From an uncultured Eubacteriales bacterium (lineage in GTDB: Bacteria > Bacillota > Clostridia > Christensenellales > UBA1242): a stretch of 5,272 nucleotides of DNA. The stretch spans positions 1 through 5,272 of the forward strand of contig CAQFKO010000032.1 of assembly GCA_948787875.1 (NCBI GenBank), in the 5' to 3' direction. Under the pieces are notes generated by a model that was not told where the DNA came from, ran no database searches, and saw only the letters and a program-made list of their open reading frames with translations. The translations under genes were made by a program, and so were the position numbers. Below, piece after piece: positions 1 through 5,272 of the stretch (within the stretch, counting starts at the first letter, position 1; each line of letters starts with the position of its first letter).

Positions 1-22
1 TCCCTTTTTCTTTTTTTAACCG

Positions 23-47
23 CAATATATTGTAAGTTGTTACAACT
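23..47. promoter_or_regulatory. Cluster of short palindromes upstream of the promoter (possible operator)
   Basis: Three overlapping dyads are readable here. CAATATATTG at 23-32 is a perfect 10-bp palindrome. TTGTAA-GTTG-TTACAA at 30-45 is a 6-bp dyad with a 4-nt centre. AGTTGT-T-ACAACT at 35-47 is a 6-bp dyad with one central base. They lie 17 nt or more upstream of the -35 box, roughly 50-75 nt before the expected transcription start, where an activator or distal repressor could bind. I recognise no specific regulator consensus. In DNA this AT-rich, short palindromes arise by chance, so a function is only inferred. Confidence 0.25.
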
Positions 48-50
48 CTG

Positions 51-77
51 ATGTTAAAATTGCTTGATTTTAAACAT
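51..77. promoter_or_regulatory. Imperfect inverted repeat spanning the -35 element
   Basis: TTAAAAT (54-60) and ATTTTAA (67-73) are perfect 7-bp inverted repeats separated by six bases. The match resumes as ATG (51-53) with CAT (75-77) after one unpaired A at 74. The right arm and loop cover the putative -35 hexamer at 64-69, so a repressor bound here would block polymerase. No known regulator consensus is recognised, and AT richness lowers the significance. Confidence 0.25.
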
Positions 78-92
78 AAGTTATATTATAAT
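64..92 (+). promoter_or_regulatory. Sigma-A-type promoter for the membrane protein-rnj-trmR-trhP operon
   Basis: TTGATT at 64-69 matches four of six bases of the -35 consensus TTGACA. TATAAT at 87-92 is a perfect -10 box. The spacer is exactly 17 nt, the optimum for the housekeeping sigma factor. Transcription would start near 98-100, giving a leader of about 60 nt before the first ATG. No other site before the first gene has comparable spacing, and the gaps inside the operon are too small for promoters, so this probably drives all four genes. Confidence 0.72.
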
Positions 93-142
93 AGAAATAC
101 GATTAAAGTTTTTTATAGAATATTTAATTTGTAACGCTAATT

Positions 143-150
143 AAAGGTGG
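143..150 (+). promoter_or_regulatory. Ribosome binding site of the first gene
   Basis: AAAGGTGG differs by one base from the strong AAAGGAGG Shine-Dalgarno sequence. It sits 7 nt before the ATG at 158, which supports that start codon. Confidence 0.75.
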
Positions 151-157
151 ATACTTT

Positions 158-1201
158 ATGTCTTACAAAAACACTGTGAAGCTGTTTGCTTCTAACTTTA
201 CGCTTGTATGGAAGCAGCTATTATATCTTTTTGTGTGTGGAATTTTATTTGGAGTTTGCGCATACTTGGCAGGAAAGCCAATTATTGATTTGCTGTATTC
301 AAGCAATGTTGTTCACGAGGCAAAAGTCTTTGTTGAAACAGCCTACACTTCGCCAAGTGAGATTGCACTTAAATTGAGTGATTTGTTTAAGCATGCTTTA
401 ACTGTTTTGTTTGTGGAAAACTTTTCAAGTATTTGGCTGACTTTTTTTGCACTTATTATTCTTTGTATATTCTTGCCTTATGTTTTAATTCAAATTTCAT
501 ACTTTAATATAACTTCAATACTTTATCAAAAACTTTCAATGAATATGAATGTGGGATATTTCCAAAACGGATTAAAAGTTCTTGGAAAGGGAATAATCTA
601 TGCACTGACAAATATTTTGTTTGGCTTACCGTTTTTGGCACTTAACATTTTGCTTTTAGTAATTTATTTGACTTTGGCAAAAACAATTTTAAGCTCTATT
701 ATCGGATTAGTTATCGTTTCAATATTTATGATTCTTATCAGATCAGTAAAATATTCACTCTTTACTTGCTACACCTGCATAATGGTAGAAGATACTTCAA
801 ATCCGTTTGTTGCATTCGGAAAAGGCTTTGCCTTGACAATTAAACGCTTTTGGAGAATTTTGTCATGTAGCATAGCAGTTACATTAACATTGATATTTAT
901 AAATTTCTTTATATCTTTATTTACATTCTTTGCGGGAACAATAATTTCCGTGCCTGCTTCGTTTGTATTTTTGTCTATCTTTTATTTGGTAATTTACTTT
1001 AACACAAAAGGGGAAAGATATTATCTTGGTCCAAACCTGATTTTTAATCCAACCAAATATACAATTAAGCAAGACGAAGTAACGGTTATTGAAATTCCTA
1101 AACCTCCAAAGCAAAGCCCGGAAATTGAAGACAATAAAGAAACAAAAAAGAAAACCAAAAAAACTAAATCAACAAAAAATATTCAAAATAATAAGGATTA
1201 A
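158..1201 (+). CDS. Integral membrane protein of unknown function with lysine-rich C-terminal tail
   Basis: This encodes 347 residues that I cannot assign to a named family. About six hydrophobic helices are visible, near residues 21-38, 91-112, 146-171, 176-195, 234-256 and 259-281. Positive residues cluster in the N-terminus, in 125-144, in 195-233 and after 284. By the positive-inside rule this gives a cytoplasmic N-terminus, an outside loop of about 50 residues (39-90) and a cytoplasmic C-terminus. The stretch at 208-233 (acidic ED, then F, G-K-G and F-W-R before a helix) resembles polytopic clostridial membrane proteins with repeated 'ED...FWRI' type segments, but that resemblance is weak. 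The last 20 residues or so (327-346) contain nine lysines plus threonines and asparagines and are probably disordered. No signal peptide cleavage site, catalytic motif or transporter signature is seen. It is the first gene of the operon, 3 nt upstream of RNase J, which suggests co-expression with RNA-processing genes. Confidence 0.85.
   Translation: MSYKNTVKLFASNFTLVWKQLLYLFVCGILFGVCAYLAGKPIIDLLYSSNVVHEAKVFVETAYTSPSEIALKLSDLFKHALTVLFVENFSSIWLTFFALIILCIFLPYVLIQISYFNITSILYQKLSMNMNVGYFQNGLKVLGKGIIYALTNILFGLPFLALNILLLVIYLTLAKTILSSIIGLVIVSIFMILIRSVKYSLFTCYTCIMVEDTSNPFVAFGKGFALTIKRFWRILSCSIAVTLTLIFINFFISLFTFFAGTIISVPASFVFLSIFYLVIYFNTKGERYYLGPNLIFNPTKYTIKQDEVTVIEIPKPPKQSPEIEDNKETKKKTKKTKSTKNIQNNKD
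1193..1197 (+). promoter_or_regulatory. Ribosome binding site for RNase J inside the preceding gene
   Basis: AAGGA lies just before the membrane-protein stop codon (1199-1201) and 7 nt before the ATG at 1205. It supports that ATG as the true start, and therefore supports translation of the long N-terminal extension. It also implies that the two genes are translationally coupled. Confidence 0.65.
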
Positions 1202-1204
1202 TTT

Positions 1205-3238
1205 ATGGAAGAAAATATTACTCGAACAAATGAAAATAACAATTCTGATGCATCAGAACAAAATTTAAAAAATATGCAAAACAACATGGGATTTAATGCA
1301 AATAACTCTCAAAAAACTTTTTCTGCTCCAAAAAAACGCTCTTTTACAGAAAGTGAGCAACAAGTCGGAACATATAATGTGGGTTTAAAAAAGAAAATAC
1401 AGCCTGCGGAAAAACAATCTAATACTCAAAACAACTCTAACTTATCAAACAGAAACATTAATAATAATGTAGCAAAAAAAGTTTTGGCAAAACAATCTGA
1501 AATCAATCCTAATTTAAACTATTTGACTAACCTTGAACAAGAAACTTTGCTTACAGCTAATGCAGGCAATTTGAATGTCAAAAAAAGCAAAAACAACAAA
1601 GTCAAAGTAATTTTTCTTGGCGGAATAGGTGAAATCGGAAAAAATATTACCGCGCTTGAATGTGGCGACGATATGATTGTTATCGACTCGGGACTAGCTT
1701 TTCCAAGCGACGATATGCCGGGGGTTGACCTTGTTATTCCTGACTTTACATACATAAAAGAAAACGCAAAAAAACTTAGAGGAATAGTTATTACTCATGG
1801 TCACGAAGACCATATAGGAAGTTTGCCTTATCTGTTAAAAGATGTAAAAGCTCCAATTTATGGAAGTCAAATAACTCTTACACTTCTTGACAACAAAATA
1901 AGAGAACACAAAATTACCAATGTTAAAGGTGTTTGCGTTAAGCCGGGTTATGTTGTTAAACTTGGTTGCTTCTCAGTTGAATTTGTAAAAGTAAATCACT
2001 CAATTCCGGGAGCATTTGCACTTTCTATCGATTCACCAGCAGGAATAATTTTTCATACGGGCGACTTTAAAATTGACTATGAACCACTTGACGGAGAGGT
2101 TATTGACCTTCCTAGATTTGCTGAAATCGGGAAAAAGGGTGTTACTCTTATGCTTGGTGAAAGCACCAATGTTGAAAGAGGCGGTTATACACCTTCCGAA
2201 AAAAGTGTTGGCGAAAACTTAGAACGAGTGTTTATGGACAATGCCGACAGAAGACTTTTTGTCGCAACCTTTTCAAGCAATATTTATCGTGTTCAACAAA
2301 TTATCAGTCTTGCTATCAAATACAATAGACGAGTTGCTGTTGTGGGTCGCAGTATGATCAACAACATTGAATCTGGAATGAAAATCGGTGCGTTCAAATT
2401 TAATAAAGAGGTGTTTATTGATATAGAAAAAATTGCCTCTTTGGAAGATAAAAATGTTTTGGTTTTGTCTACGGGAAGTCAAGGCGAACCAAGAAGTGCA
2501 CTTTCAAGACTTGCAAGTGGTGAGTTTAGCAGAGTTGAAATAGGCGACAACGACACAGTTATATTTTCTAGCTCGCCAATTCCGGGAAATGAATCTATGA
2601 TAAACACTGTTATAAACAACCTTTACAAAAAAGGTGCTATTGTTGTAACAGAAAATGTTCACGCTTCTGGTCACGCTTGTCAAGAAGAACTTAAAATCGT
2701 TCACAATTTGCTTAATCCTCAATTCTTTATTCCTGTTCACGGCGAATACAGACATTTAAAAGAACATGTACTTTTGGCAGAAAAAATTGGTATGCCAAAA
2801 ACTCATTGCATTATTCCGGAAATTGGAAATGTTGTTGAAATTTCAAAAAATACAATGGTTCTTAAAGGCAATGTTCAAGCTGGCGAACAACTTGTTGACG
2901 GGCTTGGAATCGGAGATGTGGGAAGCGTTGTACTTCGCGACAGAAAGTTGCTATCCGAAGACGGACTTGTTATTGTTGTTATGGGTGTTTCGGATTCAAC
3001 GGGTGAACTTATGAGCGAGCCATATCTTATCACTCGCGGATTTGTTTACACAGACGAGGCAAGCACTTTGGTTGAAGAAGCTAAGCAAGTTTTGCATGAT
3101 ACTTTGGCTGTAATTAATTTAAGAGAAAATCATGATTGGAATGAAATCAGAAATCAAATTAGAAAACCTTTAAGAAATTTCTTCTACAAAAAAACAATGA
3201 GAACACCTATGATTTTGCCAATCATATTCAGAATATAA
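1205..3238 (+). CDS. rnj: Ribonuclease J with long Asn-rich N-terminal extension
   Basis: Ribonuclease J is a cytoplasmic zinc metallo-beta-lactamase/beta-CASP nuclease with endonuclease and 5'-3' exonuclease activity, acting in mRNA decay and RNA maturation. The protein is 677 residues; Bacillus RNase J1 has about 555. Catalytic features are intact: the IFLGGIGEIGKN opening at 136-147; metal-binding HGHEDH at 198-203; H265 in NHSIPGA; HTGDFK at 284-289; beta-CASP motifs GRSM (381-384), STGSQGEP (422-429) and SSSPIPGNE (455-463); H486 and H490 in HASGHA; and PVHGEYRH at 510-517. A normal C-terminal domain ends in RTPMILPII. Residues 1-130 are extra: 30 are Asn, with much Gln, Ser and Lys, so the segment is probably disordered. 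The ATG at 1205 has a good AAGGA site and no ATG lies between residue 28 and the core. A TTG at 1571 would give exactly 555 residues but has only a weak AGG upstream. The methyltransferase gene starts 1 nt downstream. Assignment to RNase J is very firm; J1 versus J2 cannot be decided. Confidence 0.97.
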   Translation: MEENITRTNENNNSDASEQNLKNMQNNMGFNANNSQKTFSAPKKRSFTESEQQVGTYNVGLKKKIQPAEKQSNTQNNSNLSNRNINNNVAKKVLAKQSEINPNLNYLTNLEQETLLTANAGNLNVKKSKNNKVKVIFLGGIGEIGKNITALECGDDMIVIDSGLAFPSDDMPGVDLVIPDFTYIKENAKKLRGIVITHGHEDHIGSLPYLLKDVKAPIYGSQITLTLLDNKIREHKITNVKGVCVKPGYVVKLGCFSVEFVKVNHSIPGAFALSIDSPAGIIFHTGDFKIDYEPLDGEVIDLPRFAEIGKKGVTLMLGESTNVERGGYTPSEKSVGENLERVFMDNADRRLFVATFSSNIYRVQQIISLAIKYNRRVAVVGRSMINNIESGMKIGAFKFNKEVFIDIEKIASLEDKNVLVLSTGSQGEPRSALSRLASGEFSRVEIGDNDTVIFSSSPIPGNESMINTVINNLYKKGAIVVTENVHASGHACQEELKIVHNLLNPQFFIPVHGEYRHLKEHVLLAEKIGMPKTHCIIPEIGNVVEISKNTMVLKGNVQAGEQLVDGLGIGDVGSVVLRDRKLLSEDGLVIVVMGVSDSTGELMSEPYLITRGFVYTDEASTLVEEAKQVLHDTLAVINLRENHDWNEIRNQIRKPLRNFFYKKTMRTPMILPIIFRI

Positions 3239-3239
3239 T

Positions 3240-3851
3240 ATGGAATTAAAAGAAATTAACAAAAGAGCAAGAGCTTATGGCGTGCCAATTGTAAAAGACA
3301 ACACTCATAAAATTCTTGAAGAATTTGTAAAAAAATCAAAGCCGCTTCATATTCTTGAAATCGGAACAGCCGTGGGGTATAGCGGAATAACAATGCTAGA
3401 AGCCTCTGAGGCAGACCTTGTTACAATTGAGCACAACAAAGATTCAGCAAAAATTGCACAAAAAAATTTTAAAAATCACAAGCTTAATAACCGTGCAAAA
3501 ATTATTGTAGGAGATTGCATGGTGGAGTTGGCAAAACTTGTTTCTTCAAATAACTTTGATGGATATTTTGATTTTATATTTCTTGACGGACCAAAGGCCC
3601 AATACCTTCAAATGTTTGATTTATTAATGATTTTGCTGAAAGATGGCGGAACGTTTGTTGCGGACAATGTTTTGTTTAGAGGTTATGTAAATAAAACTAT
3701 TACCGAGCCAACAAAAAGATATAAAACAATTATAAAAAGGCTTGGCGATTTTATTGAAAACTGCAAAAAATCCAAATTTTTAATGAATTTTAAACTTATT
3801 GATATTGACGACGGCATAATTTATGCACAAAAGGTTAACTATGAAAAATAA
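3240..3851 (+). CDS. trmR: TrmR-like O-methyltransferase (tRNA 5-hydroxyuridine methyltransferase)
   Basis: This is a 203-residue class I SAM-dependent O-methyltransferase of the metal-dependent family (Bacillus YrrM, now TrmR). In Bacillus TrmR methylates 5-hydroxyuridine at tRNA position 34 to 5-methoxyuridine. Visible motifs are the SAM-binding ILEIGTAVGYS at 38-48, the acidic ribose-binding E64 in TIEHN, GDC at 91-93, FLDGPKAQY at 114-122 and ADNVLFRG at 141-148. D116, D142 and N143 fit the family metal site. The gene begins 1 nt after the RNase J stop and has no clear Shine-Dalgarno sequence. The frame upstream closes at a TGA (3210-3212) with no ATG, GTG or TTG between, so 3240 is the earliest possible start. 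Translation probably depends on ribosomes finishing rnj. The N-terminus appears roughly 20 residues or more shorter than my recollection of Bacillus TrmR. The trhP neighbour supports the tRNA role; a small-molecule catechol-type methyltransferase is the alternative. Confidence 0.88.
   Translation: MELKEINKRARAYGVPIVKDNTHKILEEFVKKSKPLHILEIGTAVGYSGITMLEASEADLVTIEHNKDSAKIAQKNFKNHKLNNRAKIIVGDCMVELAKLVSSNNFDGYFDFIFLDGPKAQYLQMFDLLMILLKDGGTFVADNVLFRGYVNKTITEPTKRYKTIIKRLGDFIENCKKSKFLMNFKLIDIDDGIIYAQKVNYEK
3829..3834 (+). promoter_or_regulatory. Ribosome binding site that selects the trhP start
   Basis: AAAAGG lies inside the end of trmR, 6 nt upstream of the ATG at 3841. The alternative in-frame ATG at 3823 has no comparable site, and it would add six residues (MHKRLT) that the family does not need before the conserved ELLAPAGD segment. 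The start is therefore placed at 3841. Confidence 0.6.
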
Positions 3852-5064
3852 TAAAATTGAACTGCTTGCGCCCGCAGGCGACAGAGAAAAGCTTGAAACT
3901 GCTTTGCACTTTGGTGCAGATGCAGTTTATTTTGCTGGAAAAAATTATGGGCTACGTGCATTCGGAACAAACTTCGATAATGAGTCTATTGAAGACACTA
4001 TGAACTATATTCACTCCTTTGGAAAAAAGGGCTATGTAACTCTTAATGTTTATGCTAGGCATGACGATTTTAATAATTTAAAAGAATATGTTCAAACTTT
4101 GGTAGATGCAAAAGTAGATGCAGTAATAATTTCTGACCTTGGAATATTTTCATTCGTAAAAGAAAACTTTCCAAATCTTCCGATTCATGTTTCAACACAA
4201 GCCAACACCACAAATGCATTGGCAGCAAAAACTTGGCAAAAACTTGGTGCGGAAAGAGTTGTTCTTGCAAGAGAATTAAGCATAGACGAAATCAAAAATA
4301 TTTCAAAAGAAAACCCAAACCTTGAAATAGAGGCTTTTGTTCACGGGGCAATGTGCATCAGTTATAGTGGCAGATGTTTGCTTTCAAATTATTTGACGGG
4401 AAGGGATTCCAATCATGGCGAATGCGTTCAAGCTTGCAGATGGAAATACACCATTGAAGAAGAGTCAAGACCAAACGAAAAACTTTCACTTGAAGAAGAC
4501 GAAAGGGGAACTTATATCTTCAACAGCAAAGACCTCTGCTTAATTGAATATTTAGACAAAATTTTTGATGCAGGAATTTACAGTCTTAAAATTGAAGGCA
4601 GAATGAAATCTCCTTATTATGTTGCAACAATTATAAATGCATATAGGCGAGCCATTGATATTATGCTTGACGCAAAAGAAAATAACAAACCTTACATTCT
4701 TCCCGAAGAACTGAAAAAAGAACTTTTAAAAGCCAGCCACAGAAAATATACAGCAGGCTTTATGTTTAATGACGGAGAATTAAAACAAAACTATGAAACA
4801 ACCATTCAAGAACAAGACAGCAAGTTTATGGGAATTGTTAAAAAAGTTGATGGCAACAGAATTTTAGTTGAACAAAGAAATAAGTTTTCGGTAGGCGACT
4901 ATCTTGAAATTTTATCGCCAAATAGTTCATTTAATAAACAAATTTTTGTTGAAAGCATGACAGACGAAAACGGAGCTGAGCTTAGTGAAGCAAAAATTGT
5001 CCAACAACTGATTTGGTTAAAAACAGATTTGCCGATTGAAGTTGGTGATATATTAAGAAAATAA
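3841..5064 (+). CDS. trhP: U32-family protein, TrhP-like tRNA U34 hydroxylation enzyme
   Basis: This 407-residue protein belongs to family U32, historically called collagenase-like peptidases. Characterised members related to it (E. coli TrhP/YegQ, Bacillus YrrN and YrrO) are needed for prephenate-dependent hydroxylation of tRNA uridine 34 to ho5U. Residues 7-14 read ELLAPAGD, the typical opening. Residues 164-182 fit the U32 signature E-x-F-x2-G-A-M-C-x4-G-x-C-x-L-S. C172, C179, C195 and C233 have spacings close to the four cysteines reported to hold a [4Fe-4S] cluster in the relative UbiU; C199 is a further candidate. Residues from about 330 form the C-terminal U32 domain found in YrrO and YegQ. 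The gene overlaps trmR by 11 nt. Bacillus has two U32 genes after the methyltransferase; here only one follows, of the longer type, and sigK comes next. The older protease label is less likely given the context. Confidence 0.93.
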   Translation: MKNNKIELLAPAGDREKLETALHFGADAVYFAGKNYGLRAFGTNFDNESIEDTMNYIHSFGKKGYVTLNVYARHDDFNNLKEYVQTLVDAKVDAVIISDLGIFSFVKENFPNLPIHVSTQANTTNALAAKTWQKLGAERVVLARELSIDEIKNISKENPNLEIEAFVHGAMCISYSGRCLLSNYLTGRDSNHGECVQACRWKYTIEEESRPNEKLSLEEDERGTYIFNSKDLCLIEYLDKIFDAGIYSLKIEGRMKSPYYVATIINAYRRAIDIMLDAKENNKPYILPEELKKELLKASHRKYTAGFMFNDGELKQNYETTIQEQDSKFMGIVKKVDGNRILVEQRNKFSVGDYLEILSPNSSFNKQIFVESMTDENGAELSEAKIVQQLIWLKTDLPIEVGDILRK

Positions 5065-5091
5065 TTGAAGAGTTATTCTTCAATTTTTTTT
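5063..5091 (+). terminator. Rho-independent terminator of the operon
   Basis: AATTGAAGA (5063-5071) and TCTTCAATT (5077-5085) form a perfect 9-bp stem with a 5-nt loop. A run of eight T (5084-5091), partly shared with the stem, follows, and then more T-rich sequence. The stem begins inside the trhP TAA stop codon (5062-5064). GC content is low but typical of this genome. It separates the four-gene operon from the sigK-like gene. Confidence 0.82.
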
Positions 5092-5099
5092 ATTTTATT

Positions 5100-5128
5100 T
5101 CATATTACATATTTTTTCGACATATATT
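5100..5128 (+). promoter_or_regulatory. Putative sigma-E-type (mother-cell) promoter of sigK
   Basis: TCATATT at 5100-5106 resembles the sigma-E -35 element (ATATT core). CATATATT at 5121-5128 resembles its -10 element (CATACAAT type). The spacer is 14 nt, the usual value for that class. In Bacillus, sigK is transcribed by sigma-E together with SpoIIID, so the promoter type agrees with the gene. A caution is that the start would fall near 5134, on the Shine-Dalgarno sequence itself, giving an unusually short leader of about 10 nt. The region is also very AT-rich. No typical TTGACA/TATAAT pair is seen in the gap. Confidence 0.45.
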
Positions 5129-5133
5129 TTTTT

Positions 5134-5139
5134 AGGAGG
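5134..5139 (+). promoter_or_regulatory. Strong ribosome binding site of the sigK-like gene
   Basis: AGGAGG is a perfect Shine-Dalgarno core, 4 nt before the ATG at 5144. It is the strongest in the window and fixes the start of a gene that runs off the right edge. Confidence 0.85.
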
Positions 5140-5143
5140 AAAT

Positions 5144-5272
5144 ATGTTTTTATCAGCATTTTTTTCATTGCTTGCAAGGCTGTTTTTCTTTACAGGCAAA
5201 GTAGAAACCAAAAACGCATTTGAAAAGCCATTATCCGCAGAAGACGAAAAACTTTATTTTTTGAAAATGAAA
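5144..5272 (+). CDS. sigK: RNA polymerase sporulation sigma factor sigma-K precursor, N-terminal part (cut by window edge)
   Basis: Only 43 codons are present, open to the window end with no stop. Residues 2-16 are strongly hydrophobic (many Phe and Leu, one Arg at 12). Then comes NAFEKPLSAEDEKLY at 24-38, which closely resembles the NAF-x-x-PLS-x-x-EE-K-x-Y segment I recall at the start of mature Bacillus sigma-K. Sigma-K is the late mother-cell sigma factor, controlling spore coat and cortex genes. In Bacillus it is made as an inactive membrane-bound precursor whose leader is removed by the intramembrane protease SpoIVFB. The hydrophobic leader here suggests the same control, with cleavage expected somewhere around residues 17-20; the exact site cannot be set from sequence alone. 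The gene follows a terminator and has its own putative sigma-E promoter and strong ribosome binding site. Whether it is interrupted further on by a skin-like element is not visible. Confidence 0.85.
   Translation, partial: MFLSAFFSLLARLFFFTGKVETKNAFEKPLSAEDEKLYFLKMK

Noticed and set aside
1..20. T-rich start of the window as a terminator of an upstream gene
   Set aside because: The hairpin that should precede it is outside the window. A T-tract alone cannot establish a terminator, or the strand of any neighbouring gene.
102..128. ATTAAA (102-107) pairing with TTTAAT (123-128) as a leader hairpin or riboswitch
   Set aside because: The stem is six A-U pairs around a 15-nt loop and would be unstable. 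No riboswitch or T-box elements are seen in the leader.
1137..1198. A-rich runs at the end of the membrane protein gene as a programmed frameshift site joining it to RNase J
   Set aside because: The in-frame stop and a separate well-placed ribosome binding site and ATG for RNase J explain the junction. No clear slippery heptamer with a downstream structure was seen.
917..2755. Minus-strand open frames of 65-83 codons opposite the membrane protein and RNase J, at 917-1114, 1519-1755, 2273-2482 and 2504-2755
   Set aside because: They lie wholly opposite strongly supported genes, show no recognisable motifs, and are expected as shadows of AT-rich coding DNA.
3823..3840. Earlier ATG at 3823 as the trhP start, adding six residues
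   Set aside because: It has no ribosome binding site, whereas AAAAGG lies 6 nt before the ATG at 3841. The extra residues precede the normal family start.
5117..5126. Possible SpoIIID site upstream of sigK
   Set aside because: The best ten-base window matches the recalled WWRRACARNY pattern at only about eight positions, with key mismatches, and it overlaps the proposed -10 box in AT-rich DNA.

Overview
The window is AT-rich, every convincing gene is on the + strand, and the genes are tightly packed. The gene content points to an endospore-forming, low-GC Gram-positive bacterium (Firmicutes, probably class Clostridia): RNase J, a TrmR-type methyltransferase beside a U32-family TrhP protein, and at the right edge the start of a sporulation sigma factor that reads as pro-sigma-K. 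The standard genetic code fits. I cannot name a species.

Layout. Positions 1-157 form an intergenic region. It has a T-rich start (perhaps the tail of an upstream terminator), a cluster of small palindromes, a good sigma-A-type promoter (TTGATT-N17-TATAAT, 64-92) and an AAAGGTGG ribosome binding site. A four-gene transcription unit follows: an unrecognised six-helix membrane protein with a lysine-rich tail (158-1201); ribonuclease J with an unusual asparagine-rich N-terminal extension of about 130 residues (1205-3238); a TrmR-like tRNA wobble-uridine O-methyltransferase (3240-3851); and a TrhP-like U32 protein (3841-5064). Junctions are +3 nt, +1 nt and an 11-nt overlap, so the genes are almost certainly co-transcribed and partly translationally coupled. 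A 9-bp hairpin with a T-run, beginning inside the trhP stop codon, ends the unit.

After a gap of about 80 nt lies the start of a separate gene (5144 to the window edge). It encodes a hydrophobic leader followed by the sigma-K N-terminal motif. Upstream is a sequence resembling a sigma-E-type mother-cell promoter (TCATATT-N14-CATATATT), the expected class for sigK.

How the genes work together. TrhP and TrmR are consecutive enzymes: TrhP hydroxylates U34 of certain tRNAs to ho5U, and TrmR methylates that to mo5U, which widens wobble decoding. RNase J handles mRNA decay and RNA maturation, so the operon as a whole concerns RNA and translation. The membrane protein has no known role here. Its lysine-rich cytoplasmic tail and its coupling to an RNase J with a disordered extension make a membrane-associated RNA-decay complex a speculative but testable idea. 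No mobile elements, CRISPR arrays, tRNAs or rRNAs were seen.
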